NCBI RefSeq assembly: GCF_029688735.1
Contig: NZ_JARULD010000004.1
Coordinates: 124,001 to 188,000, forward strand
Direction of reading: 5' to 3'
Length of the DNA: 64,000 nt
Source of the DNA: Qipengyuania flavescens
GTDB lineage: Bacteria; Pseudomonadota; Alphaproteobacteria; Sphingomonadales; Sphingomonadaceae
Shown in pieces: positions 17,351-25,726 of this stretch. Each line of letters starts with the position of its first letter. Position 1 is the stretch's first letter. The notes beneath the pieces were generated by a model. It had not been told where the DNA came from and did not search any database. It saw only the letters and a list, made by a program, of their open reading frames with translations. Both the position numbers and the translations under genes were made by a program.

Positions 17351-18757
17351 CTAAACAGGAATACGCAATTCCGCGCGCAATCCGCCTTGCGTCCGGTTCC
17401 TCAGCACCAGCCTGCCGCCATGCTGTTCGGCGATCGCGCGGCCGATGGTGAGGCCGAGGCCTGCGCCGCCGGTAGCGCGGTTACGGCTCGCCTCGCCGCG
17501 CGTGAAGGGTTCGAGCATTTCGGCGATACGATCGTCCGGGATGCCGGGGCCGCTGTCTTCCACCGCGATGACCGCCTCGCCGCCATCGCGGGTCAGCGCG
17601 ATCTCGGCCGAACCGCCATATCGCAGCGCGTTGGAAACGAGATTGCGTACGGCGCGCTTCGCCCAGGTGAGGTGGACGGGGGCCGCCACCCGCTCGCCCT
17701 CCAGCAGCACTACCGGCTCGCCCATGTCCTCGAATTCCTCCACCACCGACACGAGAAGTGCGTAGAGATCGGTGCGTTCCGCAGGCCGGTCCGTGCGGCC
17801 GAGGCGGGCCAGCAGCAGGATTTCGTCGAGCGTGCGGGTGATGTCCTCGATGCTGCCCACCATGCGGGCGCGGGCAGTGTCGTCCTCGACGCTCTCGACC
17901 CGCACGCGCAGCGCGGCAAGGGGTGTCTTGAGATCGTGCCCGATGGCGCCGAGCATGACGTCCTTCTCGTCCAGCATGGCGCCGATCCGCGCCTGCATGG
18001 CATTATGCGCTTCGATCAAGTCGCGCACGTCGTCCGGCCCGGTGGGATGGACCGGCGTTTCGGGATGGCCGATCCCGCCGAAGCGCCGGGTGCTGTCGGC
18101 CAGCGCGGCAAGTGGCCGTGTGATCCGTCGCAGCACGAACCACAGCAGACCGAAGAGCACGATGAACAGGACCACCGTCTGGAAAACGAGTGTACGCACG
18201 ATCGAGCGGTCGCGCGGGGGCATCGGCAGGCGCGCGACCTGCCAGGTGTCGCTGCCTTGCTGGCGCAGGCCGACGACGAGCAGTTCAGCTGGAGCATCGC
18301 GCAGACGTGCGGCGAGGCGGGGAAAGCGTTCGCGTGCGCTGGCGATCAGCGGGTCGGCCAGTGTCGCGCGGCGGGCGACGACGAGTTGCTCGATAGCGAT
18401 GCCCTGCGCTTCGAGTACCTCGCGCAACGCCGCTTCGCGATCGGGTAGGCGGACGTCCGATACGTCCAGCGGGCTCTCGTCGCTTTCCGAATAACGCAGG
18501 CGGCGTGGCAGGCGGGCGCCGCGGAACTCTCGCCTGTCGTCCCGTCGGAAGCGTTGGCGCGCCTCATCGCGGCGCCCCTCGGCGCGGGCCTGTCCGGTGA
18601 CCAGCTGGAAAGCAGCAGCATTGGCCAGCGCCAGTTCGCGGCGCTGTTCGGCGGCGCGGTACAGCAGCGTGGTCGAGATCGCCTGCGCGACCAGCAGGGC
18701 AACCGCCATGGCCAGCATCACCTGGCCGAACAGGCTGCGGGGCAGCAGCCTCGTCAC
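17351..18757 (-). CDS. Sensor histidine kinase (EnvZ-like, two membrane helices)
   Basis: 468 residues. Membrane helices lie at about 12-34 and 188-209, enclosing a periplasmic sensor of about 150 residues rich in Arg. HAMP follows, then HisKA with His274 in AIGHDLKTPLAALR, and HATPase_c with VSNALRYGG, DSGPGIPDD and GGAGLGLTI. The GTG start at 18757 overlaps the stop of the response-regulator gene by four bases, so the pair is coupled. The signal is unknown; a Ca-binding EF-hand gene lies immediately upstream of the pair. Confidence 0.9.
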   Translation of the reverse strand: MTRLLPRSLFGQVMLAMAVALLVAQAISTTLLYRAAEQRRELALANAAAFQLVTGQARAEGRRDEARQRFRRDDRREFRGARLPRRLRYSESDESPLDVSDVRLPDREAALREVLEAQGIAIEQLVVARRATLADPLIASARERFPRLAARLRDAPAELLVVGLRQQGSDTWQVARLPMPPRDRSIVRTLVFQTVVLFIVLFGLLWFVLRRITRPLAALADSTRRFGGIGHPETPVHPTGPDDVRDLIEAHNAMQARIGAMLDEKDVMLGAIGHDLKTPLAALRVRVESVEDDTARARMVGSIEDITRTLDEILLLARLGRTDRPAERTDLYALLVSVVEEFEDMGEPVVLLEGERVAAPVHLTWAKRAVRNLVSNALRYGGSAEIALTRDGGEAVIAVEDSGPGIPDDRIAEMLEPFTRGEASRNRATGGAGLGLTIGRAIAEQHGGRLVLRNRTQGGLRAELRIPV

Positions 18758-19488
18758 CGGCTTTTGCGGCCCGTTCGGGTCACGTCGGCAGAGAGCCGAT
18801 AGCCGCCGCCGCGTACGGTCTGGATCAGCTGCGGATTGCGACTGTCGGCCTCGATCTTGCGGCGCAGGCGGCTGACCTGATTGTCGACTGCGCGGTCGAA
18901 CAATTGCGCTTCGCGGCCCTGCACCATGTCGAGCAGCCGGTCGCGATCGAGGACCTGGCGGGGATGGTCGCAAAAGGCGCGCAGCATGCGGAATTCGGCG
19001 GTCGAGATGGGCACGGTTGCGCCGTCCGGATCGACCAGCTTGCGCTTGAGCGGATCGAGCGTCCAGCCATCGAAACGATAGACGAGCTCCTCGTCCTGCA
19101 TGATCGGAGCGCGCTCGAATCGGCGCAGGACCGAGCGGATGCGCGCGATTAGTTCGCGCGGCTCGAAGGGCTTGGTGACATAGTCGTCCGCGCCGATCTC
19201 GAGACCGACGATGCGGTCGGTCGCCTCGCCGCGCGCTGTCAGCAGGATCACCGGCAGGTCCCGCGTCTCGACGAGATGGCGGCACAGCGACAAGCCGTCC
19301 TCGCCCGGCATCATGATGTCGAGCAGGACGAGATCGGGCGTCGTTTCGCCGAGCGTGGTGCGGGCGGCAGCGGCGCTTTCCGCCTCGAGCACGGAAAACC
19401 CCTGGCCGGAGAGATATTCCGCCAGGGGTTCCCGCAGTCCCGGCTCGTCGTCGACGAGCAGGAGGGTGGTGGGCGCGGTGTCGGTCAT
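18754..19488 (-). CDS. OmpR/PhoB-family response regulator
   Basis: 244 residues. The receiver domain has DDE at 13-15, phospho-acceptor Asp57 in LLDIMMPGEDG and the conserved Lys in DYVTKPFEPRE. The C-terminal winged helix has AVDNQVSRLRRKIE and VRGGGYRLS, typical of the OmpR class. It lies between the EF-hand gene upstream and its partner kinase downstream. Regulators of this class bind tandem half-sites spaced about 10-11 bp. Confidence 0.94.
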   Translation of the reverse strand: MTDTAPTTLLLVDDEPGLREPLAEYLSGQGFSVLEAESAAAARTTLGETTPDLVLLDIMMPGEDGLSLCRHLVETRDLPVILLTARGEATDRIVGLEIGADDYVTKPFEPRELIARIRSVLRRFERAPIMQDEELVYRFDGWTLDPLKRKLVDPDGATVPISTAEFRMLRAFCDHPRQVLDRDRLLDMVQGREAQLFDRAVDNQVSRLRRKIEADSRNPQLIQTVRGGGYRLSADVTRTGRKSR

Positions 19489-19532
19489 GGTCTGTCCCCG
19501 CCGCGCCTACCGGGTAAGTCGGCAAGCGATCA

Positions 19533-19556
19533 AGCGCTTACTCTACAGCGCTTACT
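19533..19556. repeat. 14-bp-spaced direct repeat in front of the response regulator gene
   Basis: AGCGCTTACT occurs at 19533-19542 and again at 19547-19556, inside the short gap between the EF-hand gene stop and the response regulator start; the second copy covers the EF-hand stop codon. It could be an operator for the regulator pair. The 14-bp spacing is unusual for OmpR-type sites, so this is tentative. Confidence 0.35.
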
Positions 19557-20238
19557 GGGCCTGGCGCGCCGCGCGGCGTTCCTGCCACTTCGCACGGCGT
19601 TCGGCCTTGGCAGTTTCACGTTCCTCGGCCGTCACCTGGCCATTGTCGTCGGCATCGAGCCGGGCGAAGCGCGCGGCGACCTGCGCGTCGAATTCGGCCT
19701 TGCTGATAGCCTGATCGCCATTGGTGTCGAGGCGGGTCATGCGGTTCATGCCGCGTTTGCCGCGATGACCGCGTTCGCCGCGGGCTTCGTGCATCGCCTG
19801 CATCTCGGCCATGGTCAGACCGCCCGAATTGTCGGTGTCGGCAGCCGCGAAGCGTTCCGCCATGCGTTCGGCGCGATTGCCGCCACGGCGGTTCATCCGC
19901 TCGGTGCGCTCCACGCCGCGTTCGGCCATGCGTTCGGCACGCTTGGCTCGGCGCGTCTCGTGGGCGGCCTGCATTTCGGCCTGTGTGACTTCGCCGTCAT
20001 TGTCGGCGTCGATGCGGGCGAAATGCTCGGCCATCTTGGCCTGACGGTCGGCGTGGTTCAGCACGCCGTCGGAATTGCTGTCCATACGGGCGAAGCGCTC
20101 GGCCGATCTGGCCTGCATTTCGGCAAGGGTGATGACCCCGTCGCCATTGGCATCGGCACGTTCGCCCTTCTGGGCGAAAGCGACGCCGCCGGTCAGGGCG
20201 AGCGCGGCGGCGGAAAGGGAAAGGATGGTCTTGCGCAT
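19552..20238 (-). CDS. Exported EF-hand calcium-binding protein
   Basis: 228 residues. A signal peptide (1-22, ending GVAFAQ) precedes six EF-hand-like loops: DANGDGVITLAE, DSNSDGVLNHAD, DADNDGEVTQAE, DTDNSGGLTMAE, DTNGDQAISKAE and DADDNGQVTAEE. These are separated by Arg/Glu-rich helices. The middle (about 95-125) is highly basic. It probably buffers or senses divalent ions in the periplasm. It is upstream of the two-component pair on the same strand, and a tandem repeat lies in its promoter region. Confidence 0.88.
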   Translation of the reverse strand: MRKTILSLSAAALALTGGVAFAQKGERADANGDGVITLAEMQARSAERFARMDSNSDGVLNHADRQAKMAEHFARIDADNDGEVTQAEMQAAHETRRAKRAERMAERGVERTERMNRRGGNRAERMAERFAAADTDNSGGLTMAEMQAMHEARGERGHRGKRGMNRMTRLDTNGDQAISKAEFDAQVAARFARLDADDNGQVTAEERETAKAERRAKWQERRAARQAQ

Positions 20239-20372
20239 TGCAAATCTCCGTAAGGGTTCAAATCGGAGAGCTGCGACGGCGGGGGAGGGGGAGGGAGACC
20301 GGTTCGTCCGCCGCAGCTCGTGTGCCCTTTCTAGGCCCGCCATGTCGCAGCAATATCCCGGATCGCAGGGGA

Positions 20373-20390
20373 ATTGTATCGTATTGTATC
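20373..20390. promoter_or_regulatory. Tandem 10-bp repeat upstream of the EF-hand gene (putative OmpR-type site)
   Basis: ATTGTATC occurs at 20373-20380 and again at 20383-20390, exactly 10 bp apart, in an otherwise GC-rich 200-bp gap. On the transcribed strand it reads GATACAAT twice, with a GATATT box 15 bp downstream that could be a -10. This is the classic layout of an OmpR/PhoB-family activator site overlapping the -35 position. The neighbouring response regulator is the obvious candidate to bind it. Confidence 0.5.
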
Positions 20391-20438
20391 GGCCCGCCGG
20401 AACCGTTCATCCACGCGAAAGCGCTGCGTTGGCGGCGC

Positions 20439-20843
20439 TCAGCGCGGGCGGTGCTGCGTGCCTTCGCCGGCGGTGATGAAGATCGCCGTGGCGCTCCCCT
20501 CGATATCGGCGGTGTGCCAGACGCCGGGCGCGTTGATCGCATATTCGCCCGCCTCCAGCGCAACCTGCTCCTGCCGTCCGTCGGTAAATTCCTGCGTCAG
20601 TACCATCCGCCCCGCCGTGCAGATCACGACCTCGTCGCCGACGGGGTGCATCTCCCAGCTGTCCCAGTCCTCGGTGAAAGTATGCTGGCTGACCAGTCGC
20701 CCTTCGCGACCGTCCGCGCCGTGGCGCTGTCCATAGCCTTCGTACCATTCCGTCCCGCCCTCGAAAGGCGGCTGCGGCACGGCAGTCGCGCCGAGGCCGA
20801 GATGCACGAAGCTCTCGGCCAGTCGGCGCGGCTCTTTGCTCAT
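20439..20843 (-). CDS. Cupin-domain protein
   Basis: 134 residues with a single cupin barrel: the WEMHPVGDEVVICTAGRMVLT first motif and GEYAINAPGVWHTADIEG second motif, with His and Glu available for a metal. No attached enzyme domain. The start overlaps the stop of the VOC gene upstream by four bases (ATGA). The pair may handle a small molecule together; the substrate is unknown. Confidence 0.8.
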   Translation of the reverse strand: MSKEPRRLAESFVHLGLGATAVPQPPFEGGTEWYEGYGQRHGADGREGRLVSQHTFTEDWDSWEMHPVGDEVVICTAGRMVLTQEFTDGRQEQVALEAGEYAINAPGVWHTADIEGSATAIFITAGEGTQHRPR

Positions 20844-21235
20844 TCCGCCTTATCCATCAGGAAGGCATTGAGCTTGTTGCCGTCCGGATCGCGAAAATAG
20901 GCGGCGTAGAAAACCATGCCGTTCGCGTCCGGCTCACCGCGCGGACCCGGCTCGCCCTCGTCGCTGCCGCCATTGGACAGCGCGAGTTCGTGCAAGCGTT
21001 TCACCTGATCGCGGTCTTTGCATTCGAGCGCCACCATCACGCCGTTGCCGACGCTGGGTGCATTACCATCATAGGGCTTGGTCGCGGCGATCCCGGGCGC
21101 GCCATTCGCATCGCCCCACGCAATGAAAGTCGGGAATTCCATCATCCGCCCGACGCCCATTTCGGCGGCGATCGGATCGTAGAATTTGGCCGAGCGTTCG
21201 AGGTCCTGGCTTCCCAGCGTAACGTAACCGATCAT
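20840..21235 (-). CDS. VOC (glyoxalase/bleomycin-resistance) family protein
   Basis: 131 residues of the vicinal-oxygen-chelate fold: YVTLGSQDLERSAKFYDPI at the start and YAAYFRDPDGNKLNAF at the end are the two half-repeats. Members include dioxygenases, glyoxalases and antibiotic-binding proteins; this short one cannot be assigned. The gene is followed with an overlap by the cupin gene. Confidence 0.82.
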   Translation of the reverse strand: MIGYVTLGSQDLERSAKFYDPIAAEMGVGRMMEFPTFIAWGDANGAPGIAATKPYDGNAPSVGNGVMVALECKDRDQVKRLHELALSNGGSDEGEPGPRGEPDANGMVFYAAYFRDPDGNKLNAFLMDKAE

Positions 21236-21307
21236 GGCATTTCTCCTCTGTCAGCGACTCGCGACCGCTTTCGAATCGTGGAGAACATTACAAGAACAAG
21301 TGCATTC

Positions 21308-23110
21308 CTACAAGGGCGCGCATTGCTCCTTCAGCCAATCTAGATCGTCGCCCTCCATCTGCGGGCCGAGGATCGCCTCGACCTGCTCGTGATAGCGGTT
21401 CCACCAGCCGATCTCGGGCTCGGTAAGCAGGGTCTTGTCCACCAGCGTCCGGTCGAGCGGGACGAAGGTCAGCGTCTCGAAGCCGAGATATTTGCCCTCG
21501 CTTGCGATCGGCGCTTCGACCACCAGCACGAGGTTTTCGATCCGGATGCCGTATTCGCCGGGCTTGTAATAGCCGGGCTCGTTCGACAGGATCATGCCTT
21601 CGCTCAGCGGCGTTTCGGTGCCGGGGAAGGCGCCGCCCGGCTTGCTGATGCGCTGGGGCCCTTCGTGAACCGAAAGATAGCTGCCGACCCCGTGGCCAGT
21701 GCCGTGGCTGTAATCGACCCCGCCCTGCCACAGATGCATGCGTGCCAGCGCGTCGAGTGCGCCGCCGGTCGTCTGATCGGGGAAATACTGCATCGCCAGC
21801 TGGATGTGGCCCTTCAGCACGCGGGTGTTGCGCTCGATCATCTCCGCGCTCGGCTCGCCCGGGCCGATCCAGACGGTGCGGGTGATGTCAGTCGTGCCGT
21901 CGTCATACTGGCCACCCGAGTCGACGAGGTAGATCGAGGATGGCGGGATCGGGATATTGCTATCCCCGTCCACCTTGTAGTGCGGCAGCGCGGCATGGCC
22001 GGCGGCAGCGCTGATCGTGTCGAAGCTCGCATCGCGCAGGATGCCGCAGTCCTCGCGAAATTCGCGCAGCTTGGCGGCGGCGGCGAGCTCGTCCACGCCG
22101 CCTTTGGGCGCCTCGATACCGAGCCAGCGCAGGAAGCGGCTGACCGCGACCCCGTCGCGCGCCTGCGCGTCGCGGTGGCCCTGCTGCTCGGCGGACGTCT
22201 TGATCGCCTTGGGCATGATCGTGGGGTCGCCGTCGCGCACCACCTTGGCCCCGCCTGCTTCGAGCGCATGGAAGATGCCTGCGACCGCATGGTTCGTATC
22301 GACGGCGACGGTTTTGTCCTTGAGATCCGCCAGCGAAGCTTCGAACTGAGCGCGCGGGCGCACGGTCACTGCATTGCCGAGATGCTGCGCCAGCGCGGGC
22401 GTCACCTTCTCCGGCGCGATGAACAGTTCTGCCGTGCCATCGGCGTGGGCGAGCACGTAGGACAGCGCGACCGGTGTGTTGTCGACATCCTTGCCGCGCA
22501 TGTTGAGCAGCCAGGCGACAGAATCGAGCGCAGTGACCACGGTGGCGTCATAGCCCTCGCGCTTCAGCCAGTCGGCGACCTCGGCACGCTTGTCGGCGCT
22601 GGAGCGGCCGGCGAGCTTTTCGTCATGCGGCGCGGCCTCGGCAGCGGAGGGTTCGGGCTGGTCGTCCCAGATCGCGTCGATCGGATTGCCGTCCACCGGA
22701 ACGAGCTTGAGGCCTTTCTTGGCGAACAGCTTCTCCGCGCTTTCCGCCCATTCGATGCCGTGAAGCCAGGCGTCGTAACCGATGGTCGCGCCTTCGGGCG
22801 CAGTCTCCGCGATCCATTTGGCGGGCGAGGTCGCGGGCACGTCCTCGTAATCGTAGAGCTTGCCGTCGACCTGCTCGCGCACCTGCACGGTGTAGCGGCC
22901 GTCGGTGAACATGGCCGCGCGGTCCTTCAGCACCACGGCGCTGCCCGCACTGCCGCCGAAACCGGTCAGCCATTTGAGGCGCTGGGCATAGCTGCCGACA
23001 TATTCGCTCATATGCTCGTCGGAAATCGGGATCACGAAACCGTCGAGGCCGCGTTTGCCGAGTTCCTTGCGCAATCCGTCGAGGCGGGCTTCGTATGTCT
23101 GCATGAGCAT
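21308..23110 (-). CDS. pepP: Xaa-Pro aminopeptidase (M24, aminopeptidase P)
   Basis: 600 residues, the long three-domain form. Two creatinase-like N-terminal domains (YVGSYAQRLKWLTGFGGSAG early on) precede the pita-bread catalytic domain. The metal ligands are visible in LVDSGGQYDDGTTDITRT (two Asp), YSHGTGHGVGSYLSVHEGP (His), NEPGYYKPGEYGIRIENL (Glu) and FETLTFVPLDR. It removes N-terminal residues before proline. The start could be 23110 or the ATG two codons later. It is divergent from a second peptidase, oligopeptidase B. Confidence 0.93.
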   Translation of the reverse strand: MLMQTYEARLDGLRKELGKRGLDGFVIPISDEHMSEYVGSYAQRLKWLTGFGGSAGSAVVLKDRAAMFTDGRYTVQVREQVDGKLYDYEDVPATSPAKWIAETAPEGATIGYDAWLHGIEWAESAEKLFAKKGLKLVPVDGNPIDAIWDDQPEPSAAEAAPHDEKLAGRSSADKRAEVADWLKREGYDATVVTALDSVAWLLNMRGKDVDNTPVALSYVLAHADGTAELFIAPEKVTPALAQHLGNAVTVRPRAQFEASLADLKDKTVAVDTNHAVAGIFHALEAGGAKVVRDGDPTIMPKAIKTSAEQQGHRDAQARDGVAVSRFLRWLGIEAPKGGVDELAAAAKLREFREDCGILRDASFDTISAAAGHAALPHYKVDGDSNIPIPPSSIYLVDSGGQYDDGTTDITRTVWIGPGEPSAEMIERNTRVLKGHIQLAMQYFPDQTTGGALDALARMHLWQGGVDYSHGTGHGVGSYLSVHEGPQRISKPGGAFPGTETPLSEGMILSNEPGYYKPGEYGIRIENLVLVVEAPIASEGKYLGFETLTFVPLDRTLVDKTLLTEPEIGWWNRYHEQVEAILGPQMEGDDLDWLKEQCAPL

Positions 23111-23264
23111 GGGCGGGGTCCTTTGCGTATCGTCGGGCCGGATCGTCGCACCGGCGCTTGCGGCGCGCGCCTCCCCATCTTAGGTCGGGCGCGCAATATC
23201 GTGCGCCCCACTTACGCCTCACCGGCACCCTTTTCCACCCGTTGCGACGCCAAGGAGTTCTCCC

Positions 23265-25334
23265 ATTTCGACCAGCCGCCCCGCCGAGCCGCCCAAGGCC
23301 GAGAAACGCGATTTTTCCTATTCGCATCACGGGATCACCATCGCCGATCCCTATGCCTGGCTGCGCGATCCCGGCTATCCGACGGTCGAGGACAAGGGCG
23401 TGCTGGCGCATCTCGAAGCGGAGAATGCGTGGTTCGAAGCGCGGATGGAACCGCAGCAGGAGCTGGTCGACGAGCTGTTCAAGGAGATGAAGGCGCGCAT
23501 CAAGGAGGACGATTCGACCGTGCCCCAGCGCCGGGGTGGCTTCCTCTACTGGTCGGAATTCGAGGAGGGAGCGGAGTATCGCAAATATTACCGCAGGCCT
23601 CTCGGGGGTGGTGAAGACCAGCTGATCCTCGACGAGAACGAACTGGCCGAGGGGCACGAGTATTTCCGGCTCGGTACCTTCTCCGTCTCGCAGAACGGCA
23701 AGCTGCTCGCCTACTCGGTCGACACCAACGGGTCGGAGCGGTTCACTGCGCGGGTCAAGAACCTCGAGACGGGCGAGCATCTGCCCGACGAAATCCCCGG
23801 CACGCTGTCCGGCCTCGTCTGGGTAATAGGTGACACGGCGTTGGTCTATGGCCTCGCCGACGAGAATTGGCGGGTGCACGATGCCACGCTGCACGTGCTG
23901 GGCACGCCGTTGGCTGACGATGTCGAACTCTATCGCGAGACGCTGGACGAGGGCTTCCGCGTCGGGGCCGGGCTCAGCGCGCAGGAGGACTGGCTGGTCA
24001 TATCGACCGGCGACAACGAGACCAGCGAAGTGCGGCTGGTGCCGGCCGACGATCCGACCTCCGGGCCGATCCTCGTCAAGCCGCGCATGAAGGGCGTCGA
24101 ATACGATGTCGATGTGCGGGACGGGACGCTGTGGGTCCATACCAATGACGACCACGTCAATTTCCGCCTCGCCACCGCGCCGCTCGACGCGCCCGATGCG
24201 TGGGAGACGCTGATCGAGGGATCGGACGAATTCTATCTCGACGGGTTCGACCTGTTCCGCGATTTCTTTGTTACCGAGGGGCGCGTGAAGGGCCTCGACC
24301 AGATACAGCTGCGGTCTTACGCGCAGCCCGATTTGGTGAAACCGATCGCCTTTGCGGAAGCCAGCTTCACCGCCGGACTGACCAACAACCCCGAATACCA
24401 CCAGGACAAACTGCGGCTGTCCTACCAGAGCATGGTCACGCCGGACTCGGTGTTCGACTATCACGTCGAAAGCGGCGAGCTCGAACTGCTCAAGCAGCAG
24501 GAAATCCCGAGCGGCTACGATCCGGAAGCCTACACCACCGAGCGCGTCGAAATCGAGGCGCGCGACGGGACGATGATCCCGGTCAGCGTGGTGATGCGCA
24601 AGGACCGGCCGGACGGGCCTGGCCCGCTGCATCTCTATGCCTATGGCGCCTACGGATTCGCGGTGCCGCCGGGCTTCTCGACCACCCGCCTCAGCCTGGT
24701 CGATCGCGGCTTCGCCTATGCCATCGCGCATATTCGCGGCGGCGACGATCTGGGGCGCAAATGGTACCTGCAAGGCAAGCTCAACGAGCGATTGAACACC
24801 TTCACCGATTTCGTCGATGTGGCGAAGGGGCTTGCCGCGAAGGGCTTCACCGAAGAGGGCAGGATCAGCATCTCCGGCGGCTCGGCAGGCGGCGAGCTGA
24901 TGGGCGTGGTCGCCAATACCGATCCGCAATTATGGGGCGCGATCGTGGCGCATGTGCCCTTCGTCGACGTGCTCGCCACCATGCTCGACGAGAGCCTGCC
25001 GCTGACGCCGGGCGAGTGGCCCGAATGGGGCAATCCGATCCTGTCGAAGCAGGCCTTCGCCTATATCCTGAGCTACTCGCCTTACGATCAGGTGGTGGCG
25101 CAGGACTATCCGCCGATGCTGGTGACCGCCGGTCTCAACGATCCGCGCGTAACCTATTGGGAGCCGGCCAAATGGGTCGCCAAGCTGCGTGAACTCAAGA
25201 CCGACGACAACGAGCTGCTCCTCAAGACCAACATGGGCGCTGGCCACGGCGGCAAGTCGGGCCGCTTCGAAAGCATCCGCGAGGCGGCGGAGGAGGTCGC
25301 CTTCGTGCTCTGGCAGCTGGGCGTCGAGACGTGA
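23265..25334 (+). CDS. ptrB: Oligopeptidase B (S9 prolyl oligopeptidase family), apparent ATT start
   Basis: 689 residues counted from an ATT codon. The beta-propeller N-terminal half and alpha/beta-hydrolase C-terminal half of S9A peptidases are complete. Ser540 is in SGGSAGGELMG, Asp626 in AGLNDPRV and His661 in GAGHGGKSGR. The conserved opening PPKAEKR..HHGITIADPYAWLRDP lies upstream of the first GTG (23400). No ATG, GTG or TTG occurs in frame after the stop at 23181. AAGGAG sits seven bases before ATT 23265, exactly where a start is expected. The stop overlaps the thioesterase start (GTGA). Confidence 0.9.
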   Translation: MSTSRPAEPPKAEKRDFSYSHHGITIADPYAWLRDPGYPTVEDKGVLAHLEAENAWFEARMEPQQELVDELFKEMKARIKEDDSTVPQRRGGFLYWSEFEEGAEYRKYYRRPLGGGEDQLILDENELAEGHEYFRLGTFSVSQNGKLLAYSVDTNGSERFTARVKNLETGEHLPDEIPGTLSGLVWVIGDTALVYGLADENWRVHDATLHVLGTPLADDVELYRETLDEGFRVGAGLSAQEDWLVISTGDNETSEVRLVPADDPTSGPILVKPRMKGVEYDVDVRDGTLWVHTNDDHVNFRLATAPLDAPDAWETLIEGSDEFYLDGFDLFRDFFVTEGRVKGLDQIQLRSYAQPDLVKPIAFAEASFTAGLTNNPEYHQDKLRLSYQSMVTPDSVFDYHVESGELELLKQQEIPSGYDPEAYTTERVEIEARDGTMIPVSVVMRKDRPDGPGPLHLYAYGAYGFAVPPGFSTTRLSLVDRGFAYAIAHIRGGDDLGRKWYLQGKLNERLNTFTDFVDVAKGLAAKGFTEEGRISISGGSAGGELMGVVANTDPQLWGAIVAHVPFVDVLATMLDESLPLTPGEWPEWGNPILSKQAFAYILSYSPYDQVVAQDYPPMLVTAGLNDPRVTYWEPAKWVAKLRELKTDDNELLLKTNMGAGHGGKSGRFESIREAAEEVAFVLWQLGVET

Positions 25335-25726
25335 CCCCACCGACCTTCGAGAAGACCTTCACCGCGTCCCCTGCGCACATCGACGAACTCGGCCACGTCA
25401 ACAATGCCGTGTGGGTGCAGTGGATCCAGGATATGGCGACTGCGCATTGGGGAGGGGCCGCGCGGCCTGCGGATCGCGAGGCATATTTCTGGGTCGTGAC
25501 GCGGCACGAGATCGACTATCGCGGCAATATCGCGGAAGGCGACAGCGTGACCGGTACGACCTGGATCGAAGGGCCGGCGCGCGGCGCGCAGTCAGTTCGG
25601 CGGGTCGAGTTTCGCGATATCGAGGGCAAGATCATCGTCTCCGCGACGACGACCTGGGCAATGCTCGACCGGGCAACGCAGCGCCTTGCGCGCGTACGCC
25701 CGGACGTGCTCGCGCCGTTTACCTAG
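25331..25726 (+). CDS. 4HBT-type acyl-CoA thioesterase
   Basis: 131 residues of the hotdog fold. HIDELGHVNNAVWVQWIQDM contains the Asp/Asn-type active-site helix of 4-hydroxybenzoyl-CoA thioesterase-like proteins; IDYRGNIAEGDSVTGTTWIEG follows. The GTG start overlaps the ptrB stop. Its stop shares the tetranucleotide CTAG with the stop of the convergent alanine dehydrogenase gene. The substrate is unknown. Confidence 0.85.
   Translation: MTPPTFEKTFTASPAHIDELGHVNNAVWVQWIQDMATAHWGGAARPADREAYFWVVTRHEIDYRGNIAEGDSVTGTTWIEGPARGAQSVRRVEFRDIEGKIIVSATTTWAMLDRATQRLARVRPDVLAPFT

Noticed and set aside
20250-20270. GGTTCAAATC, resembling a tRNA T-loop
   Set aside because: No flanking T-stem, acceptor stem, anticodon arm or CCA end; it is the leader of the EF-hand gene.
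22623-24929. Minus-strand open frame of 768 codons antisense to oligopeptidase B
   Set aside because: Long only because of GC-rich codon structure; the plus strand encodes an intact S9 peptidase with its catalytic triad.
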